DNA of 64,000 bases from Phytophthora sp. 'mugwort' (GCA_033558025.1 JAUCEF010000013.1:3899001-3963000); one strand, 5' to 3'. Counted from the first letter of the stretch, positions 47,475 to 59,374 are shown. Numbers and translations: made by a program. Notes: a model not told the origin generated them from the sequence alone.

Positions 47475-49440
47475 TGTAGGTGTCGTGTGTGACATCGTCA
47501 TTGGAAAGGCCACCCCAATCGCAAAACGTGCGCAAAAGATCACCCCCCCAGTTCCGCGAGAAGGTATCAGATCTGCTCAAGGGACTGCTGCCAGCCAAGA
47601 TCATACGACACTCAGCGTCTCCTTGGGTATCACCTATTGTGGTGATCATCAAGAAGAACGGTGTGGATATAAGGTTGTGTTTTGACTATCGCCTGGTCAA
47701 CGGTCTTACCAAGCTGATGGTCTGTCCGTGATCAACGCTCTGCTTGAGATCCAGATAAGGTGCTGTGGTATTGCTCGCTGGATATGACGAGCAGCTTCTG
47801 GGTTGTGTCTATGACGGATCGCGCTCGTGCCATTTCCGCATTCACCACGCCGTTTGGCCTGTTTGAGTGGAACCGCATGTCATTTGGAATGAAGAACACT
47901 CCGCAGATCTACCAGAGGCTGATCGACAAAGCACTGTACGGCTTCTTGCGGATCCCACCACCAACAGATCGATGATCCTCAACGGACATCTTCGAAGGAG
48001 GAGATCCGGAGGAAGTAAGCGGACCTTCCGTACTGGGGCGTCGATTCTACATCAATGACATCCTTGTTACGGCCGGATCCTGGGATCATTTGTTCGAACG
48101 AGTGAAGCTCCTGGTCGCAGCCTGCGACAAGTGGAATATCTCGATCAGTGTCGCGAAGAGCTTCTGGGGACTGAAGAAGGCAGATTACCTCGGACATCGT
48201 GTATTCAGCGAAGGCTTGGAGGCTCATCCAAAGGACCTCAGTGCGCTGTCGAATCTGCATTCCCGAGATCTTTACGGTCTATGCAGTCGTTCTTGGTTAG
48301 TCTGAACTATTTCGGACGCTTCATTGAAGACATGGCGGTGTACGTGTCGGTGTTGTACGAGCTGAGAGAGGTAGATTTCGCCGCGATGCGTGCTGAGAGC
48401 AGGATCGCTGTTAACAAAAGGGAAGATCGGCGAAGAGGTCCCTGAAGGCAGGGACCCCCAGCTCGATCAGGATCCGGAGGCATCGGAACCGAAGTGGATC
48501 CGAGATAGAGCAACGTTCTCAACAGTGAAGAACAAGATCGCGACGTCCCCGATCCTCCGCCACTTCGATCCAGAATAACAGCCTGTGCTGATCGTCTATG
48601 CTAGTGAGTATGCAATGTCTGCCTTTCCGGTGCAGGTTCAAGACGGCATATACTTGCCTGTGATGTTCACAAGGTGCACGCTGAAGCCGAACGAGCTGAA
48701 CTATGGCGTCATGGAGAAGGAACTGCTGACGCTGCTGCGTATGCTGGATCTGGGTTATTCGATGCTGGTCGGCAGATCAATCAAGATTCTGACGCGGCCT
48801 CGATGTTGGCTTGGTTGTTCTGCGCTGCAGGATGCCAGGGGCGGCTCTGACAATGGACCGCACTGCTATCGCCCTGGACGTTGGAGATCACTAAGTGCAC
48901 GAAAGGCGAAAATGAGATCTTGGGATCGCTGGCTGCGTGTATAACGCCATGATCGATAGGGAATCAGGCACCTGTAGCAATTGCGCCGCGGAAGGAGTCC
49001 CGCAGAGCAACACAGACTCCGATCCCTACCGTGAAGCCGGACGAGGAACTCCTGGTCGCTAGTTTCGACGGATCCGCCACAGTCATTCGCAGCTGAGGCG
49101 CCTTCAGCGCTATCGCGTGGAAGTTGCCGGAGTGGACGGTGGTCAAGGCGAAATCAGTATGGGCCGAAGATATGACGGTCAACGAGGCGGAATACGGTGG
49201 ACTGTTGTAATGCTTTGATCTGCTAGAAGGACTGGATCCAGGACGTTTGGTGATTTGTGGGGACTCCAATTTGGTGATCCGACAGATGAAGGGCGAGATC
49301 GACTGCAAAGCTCCCGCGTTGACATTGTTGCGGCAGAGGGCTCTACGCCGTCTGAGAGCCTGGCCGGATCACGACCTGCTTCATGTCAAGTGAACCTGGA
49401 ACGCCAGCGCAGATAGTCTGGCGAGTACGGCGTTACAGCG
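47475..49440 (+). pseudogene. Gypsy reverse transcriptase and RNase H, inactivated
   Basis: RT boxes are clear: SPWVSPIVVIIKKNGVDIRL then CFDYRLVNGLTKL, LDMTSSFWVVSMTD (first catalytic Asp), TTPFGLFEWNRMSFGM and FYINDILVTAG. The last corresponds to the YxDD box and reads Y-I-N-D, so one catalytic Asp is Asn. LNYFGRFIEDMAVY and the connection follow. The first RNase H (VLIVYASEYAMSAFPVQVQD, NELNYGVMEKELLTLLRML) and a second RNase-H-like segment near 49050-49430 (VNEAEYGGLL, VICGDSNLVIRQMKGE) are visible. Frame changes near 47700, 47970 and 48280 make the copy dead. Confidence 0.8.
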
Positions 49441-49739
49441 GGAAGCAGGTAAAGGGCGGCCAAGCGCGAAAGGATCTCGTGACGCTGAATCAACTACCCG
49501 AGGTCCTGTCCATACCCGCAGAAGATACTACGCTTCGCATCGCAGCCATGGCAACTAGATCCCGCCGGAAGGTCATCAGCCCCAGTGTGCTGCACGAAGA
49601 GGCGGCCTGTCAGCCGATAGTGGATCGCATCCGACAAGCTCAGGACGAAGAGAAGTGAATCATAAACCTCAAGAAGTACCTTCAAGGGGATGTGAAAGAT
49701 CTAGAAAAGACGAAGCTCGGGTGTGCAGCAACATGGCTG

Positions 49740-51088
49740 CTGACTACGAGATGGATGAACAGGACCTACTCTACTACTGCCCGCCGTCTGTGAAGGTGGA
49801 TGAAGAGAGAGACGGGTTGCTTGGTCTGGTTGTGCCCGAGACGCTGCACGAGGATCTGCTGCATCACTACCACGTCAGTCTGGAGGGCGGTCATCAGAGA
49901 ATCAGCCGAACATATCAGCGGACCCGGGATCATTACTATTGGCGTGGACGCTTCAGGAGCGTACAGCGGTTCGTAGGTGAATGCGTGGATTACGAGACCG
50001 GCAAGGGGTGACCGACCATACGCGGTGAGTTACCCGGCAATATCCAGGCACCTATACTTTCCAGGTCATAGCGATGGATCACATCCCCTCGTTGCCCAAG
50101 CCGTACAAGGCCCACACGGAACTCCTAATCTGGGTGGATCTGTTCACCGGTTACGTCATCGCCAAGGCGAGTGCGTCCCGGACAGCCCAAATGATCGCGG
50201 AGACCTACGAGGAATGTGTGTTCCGACGCTTCGGTGCGAGCGAGGTGATCCGGCATGACAGAACCTGGCTTCATGTCTGACTTCTTCAAGGCGTTTAATC
50301 GGATAGGACAGAGACAGCGAGCCACCATGGCTTGTAGGCCTCTGGCGAACGGGACTGTGGAACGCATGGTGCAGACGATGACGAGATCCATCATAATGTA
50401 TGTCGAGGACGAGAACAAGCGCGACTGGGACGAGTATGCAGAGCGTCTGATGTTCGCTGTCAACACGGCACACCATCGGATCCGGAGTAGCACCCCAGTT
50501 TACCTTACGCACGGTTGAGATCCACGCACAACGCTAGAGGCAACTCTCCCGCTCGGCAGCACGAGACGCCGAGATCGGGATCCACGCCGATGGCGGTACC
50601 CGATTACAGGCAAGCGAGAGCGGATGTGAATGAGAGGCTGAAGATGGCTATTACGGATCGGACCGAACGCCACAACGACAGCATGGATCCGCATCGGATC
50701 GAGGCCGGCACTCGAGTGTGGCTATATTTGGTTCGAGTCAAGGAAGGATACGTGCGGAAGCTAGTGCATATGTGGCATGACCCCTTCCGAGTGTTGGAGA
50801 TGGTGCAACCTTTCGCTGCTCGACTGGAGACAGCCGGAACAGATTATCACCTTTTTCGATGGTGCATGTGTCGAAGTTGAAGCCTGTGAAAACATTCCCG
50901 GATCGACCAACGACACGCTTGGCGGTCGATGAAGCGGATCGTTTTGACTTCGACGAGGCGATGTTGCCTGAAGATAGCTGGGATCGAGAGCTAGAAGAAA
51001 GGGAGTACGAAGTCGAGAAGATCAGCGACATGAGGTCGGGCCGCCGAACTCACTATGGACGATCACTGCACGAGTTCAAAGTACGCTG
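49740..51088 (+). pseudogene. Gypsy integrase and C-terminal region, inactivated
   Basis: The HHCC finger reads HHYHVSLEGGHQRISRTY then GECVDYETGKG, with one Cys changed to Tyr. The core has LIWVDLFTGYVIAKAS (first Asp region), VIRHDREPGF-like sequence around 50245-50270, and PLANGTVERMVQTMTRS with the catalytic Glu. A frameshift falls near 50255. The tail has GTRVWLYLVRVKEGYVRKLV and WHDPFRVLEM, typical of Gypsy integrase C-termini. An acidic region ends near 51088. No chromodomain was seen. Confidence 0.75.
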
Positions 51089-51700
51089 ACGAGACTACGA
51101 CGAGCCCACCGGGGTTGACGAGGCGGATCGGAACTGTGGGGCGCAACATGCGTGAGTTCCTGCAAGATCGGGTCAAGAGGAGTCGTTTCCTGGCGAGTGC
51201 AGTCGCACGAGGAAGCTTAAGTGGTGGAAGCCACGCCATCAAGTTGGATGTTGCAGGTGGTACTGAGGTTGAAGGCTTGTAGGAAAGCTGCAGGTGTGAA
51301 GGAGGAGGATCCACATTCCCTAGTTGGTGGTGACGTGACGAAGTTTGGTAGAAGCTCCGCGGGAAGGCTGTGAGAGAAGATGGGGGGGAGGCTTCCTGCC
51401 TGGCGAGTTGGTCGTCATGGCGGATGAAGCGAGAGAGAGGATGCAGGGAGGCTGCATACCTAAAGATGGAGAGGAGAGTGCATGTAACCATACTACTCGG
51501 ATCTGGTGAAATAGCTAAGCTCGCTACAAGGATCTCGGATCCGAAGGGTATCGGATCATACGATGGACGGAAGATTCTAAGAACGATCTAGATACGACAT
51601 ACACAGGACAAATTACCCGAAGCAAGATGGATATTGAATGGATTACTACATGCAAGACGGATGACTACTGCTACCAAGTTAGTGACGTACGACATAGACT
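51089..51700. other. Junction between opposed Gypsy fragments
   Basis: No convincing ORF. A purine-rich run at about 51375-51395 could be a polypurine tract of the plus-strand element, with LTR sequence after it, but no matching second LTR was found in the window. Confidence 0.35.
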
Positions 51701-54650
51701 ACTCATGATCCGGACCAGGCGGAGAAAACTTCATGCGAAGCCGGCCGATCTGGCGAGATGGATGGGAAGTCGGATCCATGCGGAAGTGATTACGCCACGG
51801 GGCGTTCCAGTCACAGTCCGCGAGAGCCGCGATCAGATCTTGGGGCGGATTCCGTCCCTCTGTGATAGCCTCGATCCCGGGAACCACGTCATGTCTTTGT
51901 ACTGCAAAGGGAAGTGCATGAACAACGGATCTAATAGCAGGGTCAGGTCGCAACAGCCCGTCTGGCGAACTCTTTCGAAGATCTGGCCTTGCAGATTCCG
52001 GAACTTGGCGCGAGCGCGCGAGCTCCAATTCTTGCGTCCACGGTTGAAGGACGCGAACCAAGCGTGTGCATCGCGCTCGAACTTGGGGATCGGGAAAGTG
52101 TGCATAGCTTCCCAGTAGGCCTGACAATGACCCACCTCGTAGGCCCGGTAGCTCGTGGCGAGCGCTGCTACCTCGGCGAATCTGGCCGGATCGAAAGTCA
52201 GCGGCTGCAGGGCTGGTACGTTGAGGGCTTTCCACGGCTCCTCCTTATACAGAGCCATTATGTTCTCCTTTGTGAGCAGGCTCGGAACGTAACGGGAAGG
52301 ATCCAATTGCCCCCCCGCGACTGGCCCGCTCAGGAAACACCCACTCGGCCGAGAGCGCCCGGTTGTTGATCAGGATCCGGGCCGTGAGGGTGAGCACACT
52401 AATCTGGGAAGGATCCCAAGGTGCTACCTCTTCTGCGATCACGACCTGCAGCTGGTGAAGCCGAGGAGAAAACTATTCTCAGAACCGAACGGCTGGAAAG
52501 CGGGATCCCTGGAGGGTGTAACCGCAAAGGGGGTCGGATCGGGTGTACCGGCCGCCTGGGTCGCACCTTCCACTTCTTCCCCCGCTTCGGCAGAGTTCAG
52601 ATCTTGATCGACCACGATGGGCGTAGCTTGAGATCCCTCGCCACCGAAGATCTCCGCGGAAATATTGCGTCGACGGGCGTCGGATTGGGATCGCGCAAGA
52701 GCCATTTGGAGTCCGTCGTCGTCGGATCGTCGAAAGATCGCGTCCAAGTCGACGAGCCCGGCGTCGGATCCACTACAGCTGGAACTGGAACTGTGATTGG
52801 AGCTAGAGCTAAATCCTTTTCCTGGGAACTCGTAGTCGCCATCACCGACCTCAGCCACGGCGTCAACAACGAGATCCAAGGAGGATCCTGGTTGGATTGA
52901 AGGCACCCTCGAGGCCGATCCAGAGGCACTTGCGCCATTCACCGCAGGGGATGAAGAACGGGGAACCTTCTTCGGCGGGTTCGGATCCTTGTGACGAGGA
53001 GAGGCGGCTGGACTCAAGGGCCTCTTGGAAAAAGCCTGGTCGCTGCGAGACACGGAAATAGACCGAAAGCTTCGTGCAACCGACGAACTCCGCATGGCGA
53101 CCGAGGCGACCGACGCTAAGTTGTCGAGAGCGCTGTCCCGCTCCCTGATGTCCGAGTCGTGCTAGCCGAGAAGGCCTTGGTGATCTTGCGACAGAGGCCA
53201 TGCTGACCGCGCAGTTGATGGAGATCTTGGTGGACCAGCTGGTACGCTTGCTGCATGTCGAAGATCTGCTCAAGAATTTCTCTCTGGGCCTTGAAATATT
53301 GCTGCCCCTCCTGCATAGCATTGTCGAGATCCAGGCGCGCCTGATCGTGTTCGATAGGGAGCTGAGTCACTTGGGCCGCAGCAGATTCCAGATCTCGCCG
53401 AACTTGAGCGACGGCGCAGACCTTGGTGTTCGCGCGGTTCACCTGCTCTGTGTCCTCTTGAGCCCCTGAGCGATCGTGTCGTGAGCAGCTTCGAGTGGCT
53501 TGTGATCCACGCGGACATTGCGGGGTTGGTTTTGCGTCAGGGGGCAGCGAATATTCGGGACGCGCGTGATCTCGGTAAGCTGCCCCGATTGAGCGCTTCA
53601 AGCGCTCTATCTCTTCCCGGGCGGCATCTAGCTTGCCCACGGTATGATCGCGAACCCGATGAAGACCCGCACGGCAACGCTCAGCCTTGTCAAGAAAACC
53701 CTCTAGCTCGAGGATACGCTCACCTCGGACGCGCAACTCGATCCGTGCAGCATGCAGATCTGCCGCGGGAACCGATCCGTCGAGGCGTTGGTGCACTTGG
53801 TGCAGCTCTTCCCGCCGTCGCTGGTCTTCACGTTCCAGATCACGGACATGCTGCTTCCGCTGCTCGTGGCTAGTCTAGAGATCCCCTTGGTCCTTCTGGA
53901 GGCGAAAGAGACCTCTGAACGCCGTGTCACGCTCGGATCGAGCGGCTTGACACTGCTGCTCAAGGTCGGCGGATTGCTGCCTCAGCCTGGTCGCTTCATC
54001 TCCCTGATCCTGCGCAAGGGAACTAGCAGTCCTGGGCGGATCGGCTGGCGCGGCACTCCCATGGTCGGATAGACGACGCTTCAGACCGAGCGCATAGTCT
54101 TTGCAGGCGGGTGTACTCCTCCGCGCTGGTTTCTTCTAGCAAGTCGTGGCGCGCCCGCAGATCGCAGAAACCTTGGATCTCCACGCGGAGACAGTCAGCT
54201 TCTTGGCGCGTTTCGTCTTCAAGCTGCGTGACTTGGCGAAGTCGTGCCTGGATAACGTCGTAACGGTGCTGGACGAAGTCCACGAGCGAACGCGCAGTTG
54301 TCCAGTTGGGCTTGGTCAGCGCGTGAAGTTCCTCGTTGTGGCACGTGAGGCACCCAGATCCCGCATTGCTTGCTGGTGCTTGGCCCGCAGCTTGTTGTAG
54401 GCACCAACGAAGGTGCGGATGGACGTTGCCGCCGCTCGCAGCGGATTCAAATCCAGCACTATCGGAGTTGCAGCCGCTGAAGGATCCGACGGTGCGTGAT
54501 CACAGTGAGCGCATGGAGGAGAGGCATCCGGAGACAGGCATTGCCCAGTGAATACGGCAGCGCGAGGCGTGACGTCAGTATCATGAGCGCGGTGGGCGGG
54601 TGACATGGTGGGGAGGCTTGATCTGGCTTGACGGCAGTGGGTTGAATTGT
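51700..54650 (-). pseudogene. Gypsy-type gag polyprotein, minus strand, frame-broken
   Basis: Read on the minus strand from about 54597 (MSPAHRAHDTDVTPRAAVF) the frames form a long coiled-coil protein: PLRAAATSIRTFVGAYNKLR, TQLEDETRQEADCLRVEIQG, ERILELEGFLDKAERCRAGL, and REILEQIFDMQQAYQLVHQD. A Ser/Pro/Asp-rich segment follows (52439-53095, for example SSSNHSSSSSCSGSDAGLVD), then a capsid-like part ending near 51833 with SRYVPSLLTKENIMALYKEE and GHCQAYWEAMHTFPIPKF. This is the layout of gag from large oomycete Gypsy elements. No pol follows on this strand: a plus-strand pol meets it tail to tail. Confidence 0.6.
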
Positions 54651-56682
54651 GGATCACGCGACACGGTGTGTTACCGTTGCGCGGTGGTCAAAACGTGTCA
54701 GGGCGGTTGGGGTATTGCAGATCCGGATAAGATGGAAGCTGACCGGCAGCTGGAGGATCCATGTCGCGAACGGCAGCCATAACAGCATCAAAGTGAAGGA
54801 TCCAGACCATGCGACATGCCTGGTCTGTATATTGTACGGATCCTGGACTCGTCCCGTGGGGTGAGGTCCTATGTACTAGATCCGATCGGTGTAGTGCACA
54901 CCGGGTTGAAGATCCGTAGCTAAAATGAGGTAGAGTGGAGACAGGTGGCCAGGAATAGGTCAGAGATGGGATCCTGGGTTTAAGCAGTCCGTAGGATAGG
55001 TTTTGGGATGGGATCCGGAGGTAGATAGGCTAAGGTATAAATCAGAACCGAATTTGCACTGGAAGACAGACTTGACTATAGTATAGGGGATTTCTATTGG
55101 CCTCATACATAGAGCAAGTCCAAACTATTGGCGATCTTCCTGCACGCGTGGCAGCCCCTGGATAGCTTGGCCAGGTCGCGCTCGCCCTTAGGTTTCTCAC
55201 CCCCCCCTCGAGATCCCGCTATTGGAAGCGGCAAGCATCGTAAAGGAACAAGGACAACTCCGATAAGGAGCAATGACACCTCAATAAGGAACAACTTCGG
55301 ATCTCGTATTTCTATTACGGATCCACAAGGTCTACGTAAGAAGCTCAAGACCAAACCAACACCGGATCTCGTGCGCAGGAATACCCGCGCAGTTCCACCC
55401 CCTCCCAAGTCCCCACAAGGACGTCCAAAGCACACCAAGTACGCATCTCGTGTCAGCGAGAGAGCAGTACCTGCCCGCCGACATGTACACAAGGTGAACC
55501 ACTTAGCATTAATACACGGCCGTCGGAGTACCCCCTCCGTTAGTCGATGTCTGGGCGCAGTGCGTGTGAATTGGGATCTTACTGAATTTCAGCGGATCCA
55601 CTCCACCACATTGCTACGCAAGGATATAAATCACGGTCGAGAAACTTCTCGACCATTGATGGAGAAAGAGAGGATATGGACACGAATGGCTTTGAGCTCC
55701 TAGTGTCGCGGAGAGGGCCCGAGTCATTCAACTATCTGAGAAGGTATCCCCGACTATCAAGGTCTACCAGGCGACAAGAGATGGCGCAAGACTGCTGCAG
55801 TGTGTCTCCTATTAGCCGAGGACGTCGTGGTGGTCGAGTCTTGAAAGGGTGGTGTAGTGGGCTGAGGACGAGAAAGACTTGGCCTCACCGGGCTGCGGGA
55901 TAGGGCCCGCAACTGAGCTGGCTGGGAATATGCTGCACTGGTTGAGGACACCGTAGGGCTTCTGCTGAGGGATCCCCACACACCAAAGAGACTGGGCGAG
56001 TTTGGTCAGTTTGTCTGTTCATTCTACAAAAGGACACCAATACAGTAAGGAGATTCCAGGTAGCTTCCATATCGTGACGTTCCGACATCCCTATATTTTC
56101 CGACACGTGGGGCGCTTGCCAATAACGGTACAATAAAGCTGGTAAACGACCAAACATTACCGGTATATTGAGTTTAGGTCTTTCTACCGATTGGTCTGAC
56201 CAGTTCGCTTCAGCTTTCAAGTGGCGCACGCAGCTGCGAGGAAATCGCCTCTAGTGGCCTCTGGGCCGAAAAAATTGGCTTTTTCGATATGCAAGCATTT
56301 TTGGCCCGGATCATTGTACATCCGGACCAGCAAATTCATTAGTGAGGCATAGAACTCAAGGAGGGGTCACAATTTAGAGCAGTCTTGTGTCCGAGTCAGA
56401 ATGTTATTGGGTGTTTTATTTCGACAAATGATATTGATGCACGCTTCTTATTGGTAGATTCGGTAGTTAATCCGCATATGCAACATGCGCCGCCAGAGAC
56501 ACGCGCTGCATTAGTGGTTCTCAACCACAGCCCAGCCTGAGTCGTCGCCGGCGAAAGCTTTTTGATCTCAGTCCCAATTTTTAAGCCTACTACGCAAGTC
56601 TCCTGCGTGATCCTATCCAAAGTCCGCACAACCCGTACGAGGGCCCGCTGTCCCACCGCCTCCTACCCCCCCCCCCCATTTC
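54651..56682. other. Repeat-derived region without a recognised gene
   Basis: 54.65-55.1 kb is probably 5' leader or LTR of the minus-strand gag element. A plus-strand ORF of 191 aa at 55128-55703 is basic and Pro-rich with no recognised domain. ORFs at 55885-56229 and 56396-56656 (minus) are likewise unrecognised. A C12 run lies at 56666-56677. Confidence 0.4.
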
Positions 56683-56754
56683 AACACCGTAGTTCAATTG
56701 GCTAGAGCGCAGGGCTTCGGCCCTGAGGTGCCTGTTCGAACCGGCCTGGTGTTA
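56683..56754 (+). ncRNA. tRNA-like sequence with altered anticodon arm
   Basis: 72 bases fold as a tRNA: acceptor AACACCG with TGGTGTT, D-arm TAGTTC...GAGC, and a T-arm with CTGTTCGAACCGG. The anticodon arm is CAGGGC-TTCG-GCCCTG, a six-pair stem closed by a TTCG tetraloop, so there is no seven-base anticodon loop. One T-stem mismatch is present. It cannot be a normal decoding tRNA; a tRNA pseudogene or SINE head is likely. Confidence 0.55.
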
Positions 56755-56783
56755 TCGATCAAGAATGGTAGTTGGAGCTACGT

Positions 56784-56905
56784 ACGGATGAGCGCGCGTG
56801 AGGACGGCCACTGCGTGCTTGAGATGGATGGGCGCGCGTGAGGGCGGCTGATGCGTGCTTGGGATGGATGAGGGCGCGAAGGGACGGCAGCGTGGGCACG
56901 CTGCG
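56784..56905 (+). repeat. Three imperfect 40-bp tandem repeats
   Basis: Units starting with GGATG at 56786, 56826 and 56866 share GCGCGCGTGAGG and TGCGTGCTTG motifs; the third is the most diverged and shorter. The unit is 40 bp. It lies between the tRNA-like sequence and the possible LTR end. Confidence 0.7.
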
Positions 56906-56932
56906 CGGGTGGGAGCCACGGCTGGCGCCAAA

Positions 56933-57010
56933 TGTACACGCTGGTTATTGCTGTTGAATATGAAGTGACTCTGAATTATGATTTCATTTGTCTTATCTAA
57001 CTCTCTCACA
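56933..57010 (-). repeat. Possible LTR end with adjoining primer-binding-like site
   Basis: On the minus strand a 78-base stretch starts TGTGAGAGAGTTAG and ends GTGTACA, i.e. TG...CA as in LTRs. It is followed by TTTGGCGCCAGCCGTGG, which could be a primer-binding site, although the usual initiator-Met complement is not seen. No partner LTR was found. It could be a solo or truncated LTR, or coincidence. Confidence 0.25.
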
Positions 57011-57224
57011 TGTGGCCTGTAACAGTGAGGATGTCTTGTGTCTGAACTGGAGCTGGATCAGCGACCCTACCAATCGCAAGGTGCCGCTTGTGGATGACGA
57101 TGCGCTCGTCAAGTCACCAATCTTGTGGAGTGGACGTAGCGCACGCAGAACGCCCCCAGCGCCTCTTGCCTTGATACCCCTCACCTTTAGAAACGCTAGT
57201 ATGTCAGCTTCATCGCGGCGACCG

Positions 57225-57507
57225 AGCTCTAGGGTTAGGGTGTGGAAACCCCAGCGCGAAATAAAAGTAAAGGGCAGCGTAAGTTGTCTGAGGTAGGAAA
57301 TGCTGTGGGCTTCGGTCTGCGGTGTGGCACTATCGACCGATCATGAACCCTTGTGGTGAAAGATTTGAGTTTGAGCACATATGTTGGTACCCGAAAGATG
57401 GTGAACTATGCCTGAGTAGGGTGAAGCCAGGGGAAACTCTGGTGGAAGCTCGTAGCGATTCTGACGTGCAAATCGATCGTCAAACTTGGGTATAGGGGCG
57501 AAAGACT

Positions 57508-57540
<33 letters not shown>

Positions 57541-57541
57541 A
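57225..57541 (+). rRNA. Dispersed LSU (28S) rRNA fragment
   Basis: Sequence from about GGTGTGGAAACCCC (57239) to GGTTCCCTCCGAA (57541) matches a conserved internal part of eukaryotic LSU rRNA, including CCCGAAAGATGGTGAACTAT, GAAACTCTGGTGGAAGCTCG, GACGTGCAAATCGATCGTC and GACTAATCGAACCATCTAGT. It stops abruptly after CTCCGAA, where rRNA would continue GTTTCCCTCAG, and the left side is also cut. It is a fragment, not an rDNA unit, so no functional rRNA is made. Confidence 0.85.
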
Positions 57542-57846
57542 TTTCACGGTATTTGTAGTCCGCCGCCTGCTCGTCAAGCGTGAAACCTTCTTCGAATAAA
57601 AACTTCATGAAGGCGACGACGTATCGAGACTCCGACTTCTTCTGCAGGTGCGTGGAGTCCCAGACACGAGGCACCCGCGTGTACCATTCGAACTACACGT
57701 CGGACAGGTTCGTAGCAGCTTTCTTTCTGCAACTGGGCCGCGGTGCTTGAGCTGACACCTCTTGTTCTTGTTCTTGTTCCTGTTCAGCACTCCTTCGTCG
57801 GTTGAGAAGGACACTTTCAACCAGGAGCAGTCGTGCCGCCATCTGT

Positions 57847-59374
57847 CTATTGCTCTGGATAAGCTTTGAATGACAGCCACATGATGGCACTCAGCGCCAC
57901 AGCATTTGGTTTTGTTCTCTTGATCTCCTTTTCGACGGGTTTGGCCAAAATTGCGTTTAGAGCAACGGACCACGCAAGCACGTCGGCGACCTGAATTCCT
58001 GCAGCGTCTAAGCACTCCTCCATCCGAGCTACGAACAAGCTCTTGGGTGACAAACTCTTCATAAGCGGGTTATAATTAATCACATAAGCCGTCAGAACCC
58101 CGATAACCTTGCCACTAACGTTAAGCGCTTCGTCGTTGAGCCGTGTGCAGGACGAAAACAGTAAGGCTTGTAGGCGAGTGAGACGTTCCTGGGCACCGTG
58201 GTCAAAGGCGGCGACATCAGCGAGCTTGAGGACTTCGTCGGGCTTCCAACCACTCAAGACCCAGGCAACCTTCCTGTCCTCGCGAGGAGTGTTGAAGACG
58301 TAGGCGGAGCCTTTGTTCGTCTTCGACATATCCCACGATCGAAGATCCACTGCGCGGCCAGGCGTTCGTCCCCGTTCGCGCGCCCCCTCTGCGGAACGAG
58401 TGAGACGTCAGGTTGATCGTTGCGCCTGCGGCATTAGCCCACGCACTTCAGCAAGTGGTTCACATACGCTTGAACGCCGTCTTCGCCACGGGGCTGTCTT
58501 GGTGGCATAGGTGTCGGTTGCGTCGCAAGTGAGGGTGTGACCGTCCGCGAAGAAGCTTCAGCAGGACCCGTTAGTGAAGAAGCCGACTACAGCAATCGAG
58601 CAGCGGAACCCCGGCGTCCAGCTCCACGGCAGCAGGCGATGACGGCTCTGGGAGCTGACTTAGCAAGGAGGCGCATGGTGCTTCCTGCATCAGCAAGGCC
58701 ACCGCTAGCGTGAAGATTGGACAGGTGAGGAAGTCGTCGCGGTCGGGTACAAACGTCAGGCCTTGCTCTTCGGATATTTTCATGTGAAGCATGCGGATGT
58801 AGAAGACGTCGTCAGCCGACATGGTCACGTGCTGCTTGCTCATGTAGACGAGGTCCGAGGAACGCCCGAAACAGTGCCACATTAGGCATGCAAGCGCAGC
58901 GTCTTCGTAGTCAGATGCAACTGCCGCCGTGGAGTAGAGGTGGTGCGTCAGCGACCGTAGGTCAACCTTCGTGCCTCGAGGAGCCTTGTTAATAAAGTAC
59001 CCCTTTCCACGCTTCATGCGTGCTTTTCTAGCGTTTTGCTCTTTTTCAAGAGGTCAGCTTCGTTAGGCTGTCTAATATGAGGATGTTCCTCAAACAACCA
59101 CAGCCTCACAATTTTAAACTAAGAGATCGCAGAGTTACGTGATAGCTTACCTTTCTTATCTTCATGCATTAGCTAGATAGTAGCCGAATCGATCCATCAG
59201 CGCCGCGACGCATTTGCCAAAATTATCGCTGAGAATGCACGCACGAACGACATCCATGCTTACATTCTCAGCTTGCAGCAGCCGCTTAAACGAACAGATT
59301 GCGGTGGCTCGCGCTTTCTGCGTGTTGGCCGGGACAAAAGAAGCTAGGCTCATGCTGCTTGGTGTATTATCCAC
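57847..59374 (-). pseudogene. Second tyrosine-recombinase element, Crypton-like
   Basis: Minus-strand frames join into a tyrosine recombinase of a type different from the one at 21-23 kb. The N-terminal part is 59374-59162 (RATAICSFKRLLQAENVS). The core at 59017-58571 has LACLMWHCFGRSSDLVYMSK, where the Arg fits the first catalytic residue. Near 58400 it reads TSHSFRRGGA, the His-x-x-Arg box, and after a frameshift LAAQWIFDRG, KGSAYVFNTPREDRKVAWVL (the Tyr in SAYVF fits the nucleophile) and SGWKPDEVLKLADV. The ORF ends near 57847 with a further C-terminal helix region. Frame changes at about 58380 and 58570 and gaps between pieces mark it as decayed. Confidence 0.65.

Noticed and set aside
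56396..56656. 86-aa minus-strand ORF considered as a checkpoint-clamp-like fragment
   Set aside because: The resemblance is too vague to name a family.
57200..57240. AGGGTTAGGG, resembling telomere repeats
   Set aside because: Only about one and a half units, at the edge of the LSU rRNA fragment; not a telomere array.
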